From Clostridia bacterium (GTDB taxonomy: Bacteria; Bacillota; Clostridia; Oscillospirales; Acutalibacteraceae), in NCBI GenBank assembly GCA_017434855.1, contig JAFRUA010000074.1:1-58264 (forward strand): a stretch of DNA of 58,264 nt. Reading direction: 5' to 3'. The position numbers and the translations under genes are program-made. This document shows, piece after piece, positions 31,789 through 40,990 of this stretch (position 1 is the first letter of the stretch; the number at the start of each line of letters is the position of its first letter). A model generated the notes under the pieces. That model worked only from the letters and a program-made list of their open reading frames with translations, did not search any database and was not told the origin of the DNA.

Positions 31789-33660
31789 TTATCTGCGGAA
31801 CAGGTTTTGGAAGAACGCAAGGATGCGGTGGAAGAACGCCACGATGCGGTCAAACCCGCCGCCGTGGACCTTGCCGCAGTACGCACAGGCGTCCGGCGGA
31901 ACCAGCGACACACCGCAGACGTCGCAGACCTGGTCGCCGTTTGCGTCGGAATGGCCGGCGGCCGGGACCCGGGACTGCACATCCGCCGCGTCGCAGCCGC
32001 TGCAGAACCGCGCGGTCAGGCCGTCGTCGGTGCAGGTGGGCGCCGTGGTGGTCACGTCGCCCCATGCATGCGTGTGGGCGGACGTCGGCACAGTCATTGC
32101 CTTGATGGGTACATTGCACAGCGAATAAACCGCGCCCGCAAAAATGTTGCGGTTGCCGCAGGTCGTCGCGTCCAGCCATTCGCTGCTGCTGTCCTCTTCC
32201 CACTTCAAAAAGCTCTGGCCGGCCTGCGCGGAATAGATGCGCTCCAGCGGAAGGTTTGCCTCGATCGGAACGGCGATGCCCTTGCCTTCTGCTGCGCGCA
32301 CCACAACAGAGAACACGTCGCCCGCCTGCAGATACGCCTTCTTCGGCAGTACCACAGAGTGGTACCCGGAATAGCGGTCATTCACTTCCACGCTGCAGAC
32401 CAGCTTGCCGCTCTCGGGGTCGGCGGCATTCTTCAGGTGGTTATAGACCTCGATGACAGCCGTCTGGTCGCCGATCATGGTGCTGTAACCCACGCGGTCC
32501 AGATACCCGGTCTCGCTTGCGGTAAAGACGTTCGCGGCGGCGGCATGATCCTCCGGCGCAAAGTCCAGTGCAAACGCGCAGGCAAAGCCGTCGTACTGAT
32601 ATGTTTTGTTATAAGCGTCGGCAGGCAGCGCCGTATAAGCCGTGAAGTCTGACAGGGTCGGCTCTTCATAGGAGATGTAAACATAGCCGTCGGTGACGAT
32701 CTCTACCTCGGTGCCCCAACTGTTTTTCACCAGCCACGCGCCGTTGTTCTGCGGACGGGCTTTTTTAAAGAAGTGGTCGGTCGAATAGTTGTCGTCCCAG
32801 CCGACAATGGTGATCATGTGGTCGCACCGCAGAATGTTGTCGGTCAGGTTCTGATAATACGCCGTGCTCGTCACGCCGTCGATCGTTGTCGTGTTGTAAT
32901 ACTCGTTGGGCGCAAAGGAATAGAACATCGCCGTGACGCTGCCGTGCTCCATGATTGCCTGCTTGATCTCTTCACGCAGCGCCTCGGGGTCCGCATCCTC
33001 AAAGCAGTCGATGGTCTCGCTTTCGGCCAGATGCATCACGCTGACATAGCGGTCCGATTCGTTATAACTCTTTTTGCCGTGGTAATCGCCCGGGAAGGGG
33101 AAATCCGTCTCTTCGGCCATCGAGGTTCCGCGGGCAAGCGCCGCGACCGCCATGTATGCGTTGCCGCCCTCGTTATAGATCTGGCGGAACGTACTTTTCG
33201 TTCCGTCGCCATAGGTCGGGTCGTTTTTATCGGTGGTGCGGCTGTTGGCGGCAAACCACGCCAGATGCGCCTCGGACCAGTCCACGGTGTTGACGTCGGC
33301 CAGGCCCTGACGGATGGCGTCGGTCTCCATTGCAGAAACGGCGGAAAACGCCCAGCAGATGCCGGCGGTGTCCTGATCCTTCACAGATGTGACCAGGCCC
33401 TGCGTGCGGCTGTCATAGGATGCCGGCAGCCGGCCCTTGACACGGGGCAGCGTGCCGCGGACGGGAACATCGGCGGCAACGGGGTTGCCGTCGGCGTCTA
33501 TCCACTGTGTGGCAAAGCCGTTGTCGGCAGTGATCAGGCGATAGAAACCGATGGTTTTGCCGGGCGCTTCTTCGGCAGAAAACGCGCTGGTTGCCGGGAA
33601 CAGCAAAACCAGCAGACAAAGCAAAACGCCGAGCATCGCGTGCGGAACATGTTTTTTCAT
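31789..33660 (-). CDS. Secreted papain-family (C1) cysteine protease with CxxCGxxH tail
   Basis: A 623-residue Sec-secreted protease. ATG 33660 follows AAGGAG. After the signal peptide (cleavage near residue 28) the C1 domain has the catalytic triad: C102 in GICWAFSAVSAME, H281 in CDHMITIVGWDD and N313 in WLVKNSWGTE. A lectin-like beta domain follows (about 345-480, with YDGFACAFALDFAPEDHAAAANVF), then CxxC-type segments (CTDDGLTARFCSGC, CDVCG) and the tail CAYCGKVHGGGFD plus a helix with the basic end NLFRR. It probably digests peptides or surface proteins outside the cell. It lies convergent to the XRE gene and divergent from small membrane-protein genes. Confidence 0.9.
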   Translation of the reverse strand: MKKHVPHAMLGVLLCLLVLLFPATSAFSAEEAPGKTIGFYRLITADNGFATQWIDADGNPVAADVPVRGTLPRVKGRLPASYDSRTQGLVTSVKDQDTAGICWAFSAVSAMETDAIRQGLADVNTVDWSEAHLAWFAANSRTTDKNDPTYGDGTKSTFRQIYNEGGNAYMAVAALARGTSMAEETDFPFPGDYHGKKSYNESDRYVSVMHLAESETIDCFEDADPEALREEIKQAIMEHGSVTAMFYSFAPNEYYNTTTIDGVTSTAYYQNLTDNILRCDHMITIVGWDDNYSTDHFFKKARPQNNGAWLVKNSWGTEVEIVTDGYVYISYEEPTLSDFTAYTALPADAYNKTYQYDGFACAFALDFAPEDHAAAANVFTASETGYLDRVGYSTMIGDQTAVIEVYNHLKNAADPESGKLVCSVEVNDRYSGYHSVVLPKKAYLQAGDVFSVVVRAAEGKGIAVPIEANLPLERIYSAQAGQSFLKWEEDSSSEWLDATTCGNRNIFAGAVYSLCNVPIKAMTVPTSAHTHAWGDVTTTAPTCTDDGLTARFCSGCDAADVQSRVPAAGHSDANGDQVCDVCGVSLVPPDACAYCGKVHGGGFDRIVAFFHRILAFFQNLFRR

Positions 33661-33910
33661 AGGACATCTCTCCTTATAGGGTGTTGCTGTATTCTCATTA
33701 TAGTCGCTCGTGCCCGGGAAGTCAATCAACGGGTTGCTTTGTGACCAAAAATTTACAAAGCCGCCAAGAGATGGACAAAATGAGGCGCGCGTGGAGGGAG
33801 AGGGGCTCTGGAAAAACCCGGCTACAGCCCGGTGCGCTGCGCTGCTATAATGAACTTGCAAGCGAACGAAACGCGCTGGCCCCACATGGAAAGGAAGGAT
33901 CGTGAACCGC

Positions 33911-34234
33911 ATGACAACCCGGAAGTATCAGGCAATGCGCGCCGCCGTTGCGCGGGACGTTGCCGCAAACAACACCCGCCCGGCTGCCGACGCATCCGAC
34001 AGTCTGCCGGCCCTGACGCCGCAGGACATCATCGCCATTCTTGTGTTTCTGGCTGTGCTGCGCGTGCTGTTCCCGGTCAGCAGGATTTTGACAGCGATGG
34101 CGCTTGATTTGTCGGCGCTTTCAGATCACGCGCTGACGCTGCTGCAATCCGCAGCCAACCTGACCATCATTGTTCTGTCCGCCGCCGCAGCCGTGCTGAC
34201 GCGCTGCCTGATCGCCCGCCGCAGAAAAAGATGA
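33911..34234 (+). CDS. Small two-helix membrane protein (cluster copy 1)
   Basis: A 107-residue protein of unknown function with two predicted membrane helices (about 40-60, IIAILVFLAVLRVLFPV, and 78-98, NLTIIVLSAAAAVLT) and a basic C-terminus RRRKR. The start could be GTG 33902 or ATG 33911; ATG is preferred because GAAGGA is too close to the GTG. The sequence GGATCGTG before the ATG recurs in copy 2 and, slightly changed, in copy 3. Confidence 0.6.
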   Translation: MTTRKYQAMRAAVARDVAANNTRPAADASDSLPALTPQDIIAILVFLAVLRVLFPVSRILTAMALDLSALSDHALTLLQSAANLTIIVLSAAAAVLTRCLIARRRKR

Positions 34235-34300
34235 TCGACCGGAAAGCACAGGCAGCCGCAACGAATAAAGATATCATTACGAGAAAGGATCGTGACACGC

Positions 34301-34645
34301 ATGGAAGCATGGGAATACCAAAACATTCAGTCAAAAATTCAGGAAGAAAGCAACAATAATCTGCTTCGTGAGATGCACAGAATGCAACAGGAAGCCGCAT
34401 CCACCTCTTCGGGTGGGGGGCTGAGTCCGCGTGCGATCATCGCTGCTCTGATTGGACTGGCCGTGTGCGGGCTGATGATGCCGCTCGCTTTTCTTCTGCC
34501 GCTTACACTCGGCGCGGCCCTTGATCTGTCTGCAAATGTGACCGGAATTCTGATTCCCCTTGCGGGCGGAGTCGTAATCGTACTCAGCGTGATCATCGCT
34601 GTCTGCATTTACAATAAAATGCAGAAAAAGGATCTTGGCAACTGA
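34301..34645 (+). CDS. Small two-helix membrane protein (cluster copy 2)
   Basis: A 114-residue protein with an N-terminal polar helix rich in Gln/Glu/Asn (residues 1-35), then two membrane segments (about 45-70, IIAALIGLAVCGLMMPLAFLL, and 82-105, GILIPLAGGVVIVLSVIIAV) and a basic end. AAAGGATCGTG precedes the ATG as in copy 1, 66 bp downstream of it. Function unknown; the tandem suggests duplication and divergence. Confidence 0.6.
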   Translation: MEAWEYQNIQSKIQEESNNNLLREMHRMQQEAASTSSGGGLSPRAIIAALIGLAVCGLMMPLAFLLPLTLGAALDLSANVTGILIPLAGGVVIVLSVIIAVCIYNKMQKKDLGN

Positions 34646-34681
34646 ACAATCATGGAATGTAACGGAAGAATCGTGACCGAT

Positions 34682-34963
34682 ATGACCGCACAAATGCACC
34701 CGACACTGACCCCCGCCCAAAGCGCCCCCGACACAGCCAACCGAATAAAATCCGAGCCGATTCTTGCCGCGGCCGCCATTGCATTGCTGGTGTTTGCCGC
34801 TGCGGTCGTTCTGGTTCACAGCCTGGCCCCGCAGGTCTGCGCTGCCATGGCCCTTTCGGCTGCCGACTGCGTGGTGCTGAAAACCGTCGCCTATTTGTTT
34901 GCCGCTGTGATCGCGTTTGCCGCGGGGACCGAGCTGTATTGGAAAACCCCCGACGAAGACTGA
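34682..34963 (+). CDS. Small two-helix membrane protein (cluster copy 3)
   Basis: A 93-residue protein with helices at about 30-48 (LAAAAIALLVFAAAVVLVH) and 65-84 (TVAYLFAAVIAFAAGTEL), ending TPDED. It is the closest relative of the protein at 24443-24730, which ends ATDED. GGAAGAATCGTG lies before the preferred ATG, matching the pattern in copies 1 and 2; GTG 34673 and ATG 34652 are alternative starts. Confidence 0.55.
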   Translation: MTAQMHPTLTPAQSAPDTANRIKSEPILAAAAIALLVFAAAVVLVHSLAPQVCAAMALSAADCVVLKTVAYLFAAVIAFAAGTELYWKTPDED

Positions 34964-34986
34964 GCCGCATGTCATAAGCCCCTTCA

Positions 34987-35019
34987 CCGCCGTTCCTGCC
35001 GGAGCGGCGGCCGCTTTTT
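34987..35019 (+). terminator. Terminator after the small membrane-protein cluster
   Basis: CCGCCG (34987-34992) pairs with CGGCGG (35005-35010), then CCGCTTTTTG. Confidence 0.65.
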
Positions 35020-35087
35020 GTACGCGCCGGACCGCCGCACTGCCGTGGGGTCCGCGCCGCCGCTGCAGCGCCCTTCACTCCATAGGC

Positions 35088-35104
35088 GCCAATCATGGAT
35101 TGGC
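35088..35104. repeat. Short palindrome GCCAATCATGGATTGGC
   Basis: Third copy of the small palindrome also seen at 10545 and 30191. It lies about 20 bp before promoter B. Confidence 0.55.
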
Positions 35105-35125
35105 AAACGGAGATGAAAGTTTTCC

Positions 35126-35154
35126 TTGCAATTTTCGGGAAAGTGTGGTAAGAA
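35126..35154 (+). promoter_or_regulatory. Promoter B of the second secreted mosaic protein
   Basis: TTGCAA (35126-35131), 17-bp spacer TTTTCGGGAAAGTGTGG, TAAGAA (35149-35154). The hexamer and spacer match promoter A at 20767-20795. Confidence 0.75.
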
Positions 35155-35159
35155 GAAAC

Positions 35160-35286
35160 TGCCACATAATTATCGGTTCACCGAGTTATCGTCAAGCGAA
35201 GACCATGCGTGTATTTATATCTCTTTTGGTAAGAATACAGGCTCGCTTTCATGCATGGTTTTTGCTTGACTGATAATTGTGTGGCA
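35160..35286 (+). promoter_or_regulatory. Long structured 5' leader RNA (leader B)
   Basis: A 15-bp closing stem joins 35160-35174 with 35272-35286. A small hairpin (CGG 35174-35176 with CCG 35181-35183) follows, then an 18-bp imperfect stem (35191-35208 with 35253-35270) capped by GTATT/AATAC. The order closing stem, small hairpin, long arm is the same as in leader A though the sequences differ. A terminator follows. Confidence 0.6.
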
Positions 35287-35312
35287 ACAATGGAGCCATG
35301 TGTTTTTACAGG

Positions 35313-35347
35313 TGCGTGGTTTCTTTGCGGCCACGCATTTTTCTTTT
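35313..35347 (+). terminator. Intrinsic terminator before the second mosaic protein (leader B)
   Basis: TGCGTGG (35313-35319) pairs perfectly with CCACGCA (35331-35337), followed by TTTTTCTTTT. It lies 150 bp before the ATG, inside the transcribed leader. Confidence 0.7.
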
Positions 35348-35496
35348 ACGGAATAATAAACACCGTTCATCCCGAAAAACCGACCGTTCATCCGAAATGG
35401 ATTGTAATTCGATGGAAAAATATGTATACTGAAAAGTACAAAACGGACTTTGCAGGGCAACCTGTGAAAATAATTTTTACGGAGGTAGAAACCAAA

Positions 35497-38289
35497 ATGA
35501 AGACCATCAAACGAACCTTTGCAGTGCTGCTGACACTGCTCATGCTTATGAGTGCCGTGCCGGTGGGTGTGGTGAATGTCGCAGCTGCAGACAATCCCAT
35601 AAAAACGATTCTTGACCGGGTGGAAAGTGTTTATAGTGCCGGAACTTATTTTACCGCAAACAGAAAAGCTTGTAATCACGCTAGCACAACAACATGTAAC
35701 AACTGCAAACTGGCAACGATTCTGGACAGTGCTGACTGCAAAACAATCAAGAGATATAGCAACAGCACTTACAATGCAAATACATGGACTTGTTTTTCCT
35801 TTGCCTCGTTCTGCTTTACTCAATGTTTTGGGAAATCATATGTAAGCGATAACTATAACAAGACGATAGATTCCAATGATTTGTTTGGAACTAGAACAGA
35901 TTTTTCAAATCAAAGTGTTGAATTAAAAAAACAGTTTTTCAGTTATGGAAAAATCGGTGATATTATCAAATGCTTCCGTTATGCAAAAGGTGATGACGGA
36001 AAATACCATTACTATCATAAACACTCTATGGTTTTTATCAGTGCAGATAGCACCGGGGTAACAGTATTTGATGCGAACGTTGGTGGTAATGATTCTCATA
36101 CAGGAACCGTTAGAAAAGCAAAGATTAAATATGAAAATATTAAACATTACAATATAGAAATTCTTCATGCAAAGAATTATAGTGCGGTTGCAGGACAGGC
36201 AGTGGTCACAGTAACCTTTAATGGCAATGGCGGTACACCAACGGCTTCAAGCAGAGATTATATTGTTGGTGAGGAATATGGAACGTCTTTTCCAACTGCA
36301 CTAAGGAACGGCTATTCGTTTGATGGATGGTATACTTCTGCAAGCGGAGGAACAAAGTGTTATATTTCTGACAAGGCGTCATCAAATGTGAAAACGCTTT
36401 ATGCTCATTGGTCAAAGAATAATACTGGAGCGCTTAAAGTTGGTCATATATATAAAATATACAATAAAAATAGTGGATTACCATTACAAACGAATAGTGA
36501 TGGTGCAGGAGCCTATGTTTGTCAAAGAGCAGAAGCGACAACGGCAAATCAGCTGTGGCGGGTGACATATGCAGATGCAAACGGATACTATAAATTTGAA
36601 TCGTTGCAGGGGCTTAATGCTTTAAATATGAACGGAACACCTGGGCATGGTTATCGGAATCTTCTTCAGATTTCAACACCTAATAATTCTGACGCGCAAA
36701 TATTTTCTTTGGTTAAACGAGAGGACAAGGCGGGAAGTAGTGGTTATTATTCCATACATTGTAAAAGCTCAGGGATGGTCATCGATGTAAAAGGTGCTTC
36801 AAAAGAGGCGGGTGCAAATCTTCAACAATATTTCCCACATTTTGGAGGTGCACAACTTTTCTGCTTTGTTGAACAGACGGATCGCAGAGTGTTTTTCTTT
36901 GATAATCATAATAACAATTATTTACCATCGCCCAGAGAAGTTTATAATCAAATCGGGTCTACCACTCCAACGAATCATTACAGTTCAAGAGATACCTCTT
37001 ATGTTACGGTAACAATCAACCCAACAGAAGACAGTTTGATTATCAAGCAATTGAAAGCGGGTTCAACCACGCAGGGTGCGATTGCGGGTGATATGAAGTG
37101 GCCGGCAACTCTAAACGGATCCTATGCATATGATGTTTGTGAATTGAATGACAGCACAATGACACTGCATTTCAAGGCGAAGTCTTCTGTGGCAGGGGCA
37201 AAGATGCATTTTCGCTGGGGCTATACAACGAATTGGTATTCTGTTGCATTGACAACTGGCTGGGCGGATTACACAATTGATTTGCCGAGAGATCGACGGA
37301 GCGGAGGCAATTTACACCCAGTGATTGATAAGGCTTGTACAGTTGAGATCAAAGATATTTCGATGTATGAGAAAGGTGTAACAGATGTTTATATCGGTGA
37401 TACGGATACCTTCTCAGTTGTAAGGGTTGACGGAAACGTTAATAGCGCCACAAGCTGTTATACTCCGTTGCCGACCAGAACAAAAGCAGGCTATACGTTT
37501 GACGGCTGGTACACTAAACGCGTCGGTGGAACAAAGGTTGCAAATGGAAATGATTACTTCGATGTTTCATCTTTGACCGGTCACATTAACCTTTATGCCC
37601 ACTGGGTGAAAAACACGCCTGTCCATGTTCATACTTATACCTCTGCTGTTACAAAAGCGGCAACCTGTTCCGCAACCGGTGTGCGCACTTATACCTGCTC
37701 CTGTGGTGACAGCTACACGGAAACCATTGTTAAAAACCCGTCCAACCACGTCAACACAACGAACGTCACCGCGACCGCCTCGACCTGCACCGTCAAGGGT
37801 TACTCCGCCGGCGTGTATTGCAACGACTGCAAGAAATACATCAGCGGCCATCAGGAGCAACCCCTTGCCGCTCACACGCTGACGACCATCAACCAGCGCA
37901 ATGCCACCTGCACCGCAGAGGGCTATACCGGCGACCAGTATTGCACCACCTGCAAACAGACGATCACCACCGGTACCTCGATTGGCAAGACCGCCCACAC
38001 GCTGACCGTCATCAACCAGCGTGACGCGACCTATAACGCAGAAGGTTACACCGGCGACCAATACTGTACCACATGCAAGCAGACGATCAGTACCGGCACG
38101 ACCATTCCAAAGCTGGAAAAGCCAACCGACCCCACGCCCACCGACCCCACGCCGACCGACCCGATACCGGTTGATCCACAACCCGACAACCTCTGCCCAT
38201 GGTGCGGCCAGGTTCATGAAGGCTTCATCCAGATGCTTATTGCTTTCTTCCACAATATCTTTGCCGCCATCTTCGGCGCAAGGTATTGA
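35497..38289 (+). CDS. Large secreted amidase-like mosaic protein with ricin-like domain and CxxCGxxH tail
   Basis: A 930-residue Sec-secreted protein; ATG 35497 follows GGAGG, while longer open frame upstream is leader RNA. Order: signal peptide (cleavage near 30), NlpC/P60- or CHAP-like domain (about 35-235) with candidate C99 (WTCFSF), H176 (YHKHSMVFI) and D192/N194, plus an extra C59/C67/C70 cluster. Next come an InlB B-repeat (about 240-310), a ricin-type beta-trefoil (about 315-465, GHIYKIYNKNSGLPLQ), a carbohydrate-binding-like beta-sandwich (about 505-630), a second InlB repeat, CxxC repeats and the tail CPWCGQVHEG with a helix ending FGARY. The first two thirds are AT-rich, the C-terminal third GC-rich, so it is a mosaic. 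The role may be cell-wall cleavage with glycan binding. Confidence 0.8.
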   Translation: MKTIKRTFAVLLTLLMLMSAVPVGVVNVAAADNPIKTILDRVESVYSAGTYFTANRKACNHASTTTCNNCKLATILDSADCKTIKRYSNSTYNANTWTCFSFASFCFTQCFGKSYVSDNYNKTIDSNDLFGTRTDFSNQSVELKKQFFSYGKIGDIIKCFRYAKGDDGKYHYYHKHSMVFISADSTGVTVFDANVGGNDSHTGTVRKAKIKYENIKHYNIEILHAKNYSAVAGQAVVTVTFNGNGGTPTASSRDYIVGEEYGTSFPTALRNGYSFDGWYTSASGGTKCYISDKASSNVKTLYAHWSKNNTGALKVGHIYKIYNKNSGLPLQTNSDGAGAYVCQRAEATTANQLWRVTYADANGYYKFESLQGLNALNMNGTPGHGYRNLLQISTPNNSDAQIFSLVKREDKAGSSGYYSIHCKSSGMVIDVKGASKEAGANLQQYFPHFGGAQLFCFVEQTDRRVFFFDNHNNNYLPSPREVYNQIGSTTPTNHYSSRDTSYVTVTINPTEDSLIIKQLKAGSTTQGAIAGDMKWPATLNGSYAYDVCELNDSTMTLHFKAKSSVAGAKMHFRWGYTTNWYSVALTTGWADYTIDLPRDRRSGGNLHPVIDKACTVEIKDISMYEKGVTDVYIGDTDTFSVVRVDGNVNSATSCYTPLPTRTKAGYTFDGWYTKRVGGTKVANGNDYFDVSSLTGHINLYAHWVKNTPVHVHTYTSAVTKAATCSATGVRTYTCSCGDSYTETIVKNPSNHVNTTNVTATASTCTVKGYSAGVYCNDCKKYISGHQEQPLAAHTLTTINQRNATCTAEGYTGDQYCTTCKQTITTGTSIGKTAHTLTVINQRDATYNAEGYTGDQYCTTCKQTISTGTTIPKLEKPTDPTPTDPTPTDPIPVDPQPDNLCPWCGQVHEGFIQMLIAFFHNIFAAIFGARY

Positions 38290-38319
38290 TGCCCCCTCCG
38301 TCATCGCTGCGCGATGCCA

Positions 38320-38350
38320 CCTCCCCCGCTGAAGCAGGGGAGGCTTTTCT
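38320..38350 (+). terminator. Terminator of the large mosaic protein gene
   Basis: CCTCCCC (38320-38326) pairs with GGGGAGG (38337-38343), followed by CTTTTCTTG. Confidence 0.7.
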
Positions 38351-38411
38351 TGTTGCCGCTCGTTTGGGTGGCGGGGGTTTTTTTTCCGTCGCCGATCTGT
38401 TCCCCGCGTAC

Positions 38412-38448
38412 TAATCGCTAACAGCTAATCGCTAACCGCTAACCGCTG
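38412..38448. repeat. Heptanucleotide array (GCTAAYC units)
   Basis: Five 7-bp units with TAATCGC, TAACAGC and TAACCGC variants lie between the mosaic protein terminator and the ZIP transporter gene. Confidence 0.65.
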
Positions 38449-38501
38449 TCCCGTCACCCCTTTGCTGCTTTTCGCATAGACTGCCGCAGGGAGGGGTGCG
38501 T

Positions 38502-39245
38502 ATGCAAGTGGTCATCGGGTGCCTGCTGCCGTTCATCGGCACCACCGGCGGTGCGTGCGCCGTGTTTTGCCTGCGGCGGCCGCTGCGCGGACAAATGCAG
38601 GGGGTGCTGCTCGGGCTTTCGTCGGGCGTGATGGTCGCGGCGTCGGTCTGGTCGCTGCTGCTGCCGGCGCTGGAGCTGGGGCGCGGCACGTTCTCGTGGG
38701 TTCCCGCCTGCGCCGGAACGCTGCTCGGGGTGGGCGGTTTGCTTTGGCTGGACGGCTTTGTCGGCCGGCTGCAGTGCGTGTCCGGCTGCGGCGCGCGGCA
38801 GCGGCTGCTGCTGTCGCTGGCCGTGACGCTGCACAACATTCCGGAGGGCTTGGCGGTGGGCGCGGCGTTTGCCGGGGTCCTGCGCGGCGAACCGATGGCG
38901 GCGGCCATGGCGCTGTCGCTCGGCGTCGCACTGCAAAACATCCCGGAGGGCGCGATCATTGCGCTGCCGCTTGCCGGGGCGGGGATGCGCCGCGGGCGGG
39001 CGTTTTTGTGCGGAACTCTTTCCGGCGCGGTGGAGCCGGCGGCCGCGGCGGTGACTTTGCTGCTGTCGGCGCTGGTGGGGCGGCTTTTGCCGTACCTGTT
39101 GGCGTTTGCGGCGGGGGCGATGCTGTGCGTCACGGCGGGGGAGCTGCTGCCTGAAGCGCAGGCGGAGGGAAAAAACAACGCGGCGGTGCTGGCGTTCGGC
39201 GTCGGCTTTTGCCTGATGATGACGATGGACGTGGCGCTGGGATAA
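38502..39245 (+). CDS. ZIP-family metal transporter
   Basis: A 247-residue polytopic membrane protein. The two signature helices carry HNIPEGLAVG and QNIPEGAII, the metal-site motifs of ZIP family members (GufA/ZupT-like group); a third helix has SGAVEP. It would import or move divalent cations such as zinc or iron. ATG 38502 follows GGGAGG. The short his-rich loop of many ZIPs is absent. It is monocistronic. Confidence 0.88.
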   Translation: MQVVIGCLLPFIGTTGGACAVFCLRRPLRGQMQGVLLGLSSGVMVAASVWSLLLPALELGRGTFSWVPACAGTLLGVGGLLWLDGFVGRLQCVSGCGARQRLLLSLAVTLHNIPEGLAVGAAFAGVLRGEPMAAAMALSLGVALQNIPEGAIIALPLAGAGMRRGRAFLCGTLSGAVEPAAAAVTLLLSALVGRLLPYLLAFAAGAMLCVTAGELLPEAQAEGKNNAAVLAFGVGFCLMMTMDVALG

Positions 39246-39283
39246 GGCTTTGTTTTTTTCTTGTGCTGCAATCGTCGAATCAA

Positions 39284-39312
39284 TTGACAGAACCGGCAAA
39301 GCGTGCTAAAAT
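39284..39312 (+). promoter_or_regulatory. Promoter of the rpiB-like operon
   Basis: TTGACA (39284-39289), 17 bp, TAAAAT (39307-39312), about 55 bp before the ATG. Confidence 0.8.
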
Positions 39313-39367
39313 AGAACGAACCGTTTCAATAAAAGAGCGGCGCATTTTGACCTTGGAGGGCAATCAC

Positions 39368-39841
39368 ATGAAACTTGTCATCGGAAGCGACAAATCCGGC
39401 TTCAACCTGAAAGAGAGCATCAAGGCGTATCTTGCGGCGGAAAACATTCCCGTGGACGATCTCGGCACGACCGATCTGGACCACGTCAAGCCCTATTACG
39501 TTGTGGCGTCCGAAATCGCCCCGCTGGTGCAGAACGGGACCTATGACCGCGCGATTCTGATCTGCGGCACGGGCGCGGGCGTCAGCGTTGTTGCCAACAA
39601 GCACAGGGGCGTTTATGCCGTGGCGTGCGAAAGCCTGTATGCCGCAAAGATGGCGCGCGCCATCAATGACGCCAACATCCTTTGCATGGGCGGCTGGATC
39701 GTGGCGCCGGAAATGGGCATCGAGATGACGAAAGCCTTTTTGCATACCGACTTTTTGCAGGACCTGGAGGACTGGCGGCAGGCGTTTTTGACCAACGCGA
39801 AAAAAGAAGTTGCCGCTGTGGAGGACAAGCTCTATGATTGA
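39368..39841 (+). CDS. RpiB/LacA/LacB family sugar-phosphate isomerase
   Basis: A 157-residue protein of the RpiB/LacAB fold: MKLVIGSDKSGFNLKESI at the N-terminus, DRAILICGTGAGVSVVANKHRGVYAV with the catalytic CGTG Cys, and NDANILCMGGWIVAPEMG. It isomerises a pentose or hexose phosphate (ribose-5-P or a related sugar). ATG 39368 has GGAGGG upstream. Its stop overlaps the next gene's start by 8 bp (ATGATTGA), so it is coupled to the alcohol dehydrogenase. Confidence 0.88.
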   Translation: MKLVIGSDKSGFNLKESIKAYLAAENIPVDDLGTTDLDHVKPYYVVASEIAPLVQNGTYDRAILICGTGAGVSVVANKHRGVYAVACESLYAAKMARAINDANILCMGGWIVAPEMGIEMTKAFLHTDFLQDLEDWRQAFLTNAKKEVAAVEDKLYD

Positions 39842-40928
39842 TGCGTTCCGCTCTTATCTTCCGGTGGACGTTCACTTCGGCTGCGGCGCGCTTTCCGAAT
39901 TGCCGGACCTGCTGTCGTCCATCGGCAGCGACGCCATGGTGCTGGTCTGCGACCGGTTCTTTGCCGATTTCGGCGCCGAACTGCAAAAAAAGACGCCGGC
40001 CATTGCCGCCGTGTTCAGCGATGTGGAGCCGAATCCTCAGCTTTCCGGTGTGGAAACCGTGGTGCAGCTTTTGAAAGCGACCGGCGCCACGGCGGTGGCG
40101 GCCATCGGCGGCGGCAGCGCCATCGACACGGCAAAATTTGCCGCGGCCTGTGCCTTCAGCGACCGTACCCCGGCGGAGCACTTTGACGGCGCGCCGTTTC
40201 CGAAAGCGCACGCCGCCATCATCGCCGTTCCCACCACGGCCGGCACGGGCAGCGAGGTGACGGGTGTGTCCGTCATCAGCCGCGGCAGCGAAAAAAAGAC
40301 GACCCACAACCCGGCGTTTTATCCCACGGCCTGCATCGTGGACCCGGAGCTGACCTTCACCGTTCCGGCAAAGACAACGCTGATGACCGGCCTGGATGCC
40401 TTTACTCACGCCATCGAGGCGTTCTGGAGCGTGAACCACACCCCGGTCACGGACCTGTTTGCCGTGGAGGCGCTCAAGGCGATCGTGCCGCACCTGGAGG
40501 CGTCGTACAAAACCGGCGACAAAGACGCGCGCGTCGCCATGGCCTACGGTTCATTGATGGCGGGCCTTGCGTTTTCAACGGCAAAGACCGCCGCCTGCCA
40601 CGCCTGCAGCTATCCGCTGTCGAGCTATCATCACCTGCCGCACGGCGAAGCCTGCGCCTTTACGCTGGACAGCTTCATTCGCCTGAATGCCGACGACCGG
40701 CTGGAAGAACTGGCCTGGACGCTCGGCTTTGAAAGCTGCGACGAACTGGCAAACGAGATCGCCCGGCTGAAGCGCGAGGGCGGGCTGCGCACACGCCTTG
40801 CCGATCTGGACGGCAACGCGGACATTGACCGCCTGGCCAAAGAGAGCAACGCCCACATGCTGATGCGCAACAATCCCGTGCAGTTCACAGACGAAGCGCT
40901 GCGCGCGATGTTTGCCGCGCTGGAATAA
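39834..40928 (+). CDS. Iron-containing alcohol dehydrogenase family protein
   Basis: A 364-residue NAD(P)-dependent group III dehydrogenase. The nucleotide site IGGGSAIDTAKFAA, PTTAGTGSEVT, and the metal ligands in GLDAFTHAIEAFWS and CSYPLSSYHHLPHGEAC are present. ATG 39834 is inside the end of the isomerase gene. With a sugar-phosphate isomerase beside it, it may act on a polyol or hydroxy-phosphonate-type substrate, but this is a guess. Confidence 0.9.
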   Translation: MIDAFRSYLPVDVHFGCGALSELPDLLSSIGSDAMVLVCDRFFADFGAELQKKTPAIAAVFSDVEPNPQLSGVETVVQLLKATGATAVAAIGGGSAIDTAKFAAACAFSDRTPAEHFDGAPFPKAHAAIIAVPTTAGTGSEVTGVSVISRGSEKKTTHNPAFYPTACIVDPELTFTVPAKTTLMTGLDAFTHAIEAFWSVNHTPVTDLFAVEALKAIVPHLEASYKTGDKDARVAMAYGSLMAGLAFSTAKTAACHACSYPLSSYHHLPHGEACAFTLDSFIRLNADDRLEELAWTLGFESCDELANEIARLKREGGLRTRLADLDGNADIDRLAKESNAHMLMRNNPVQFTDEALRAMFAALE

Positions 40929-40940
40929 CAAATTCTGTTC

Positions 40941-40970
40941 GGGTACTGCCGTGCGCGGTACCCTTGTTTT
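40941..40970 (+). terminator. Terminator after the alcohol dehydrogenase
   Basis: GGGTAC (40941-40946) pairs with GTACCC (40958-40963), followed by TTGTTTT. Confidence 0.6.
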
Positions 40971-40990
40971 GATATTGAAGGGGAGGCTCT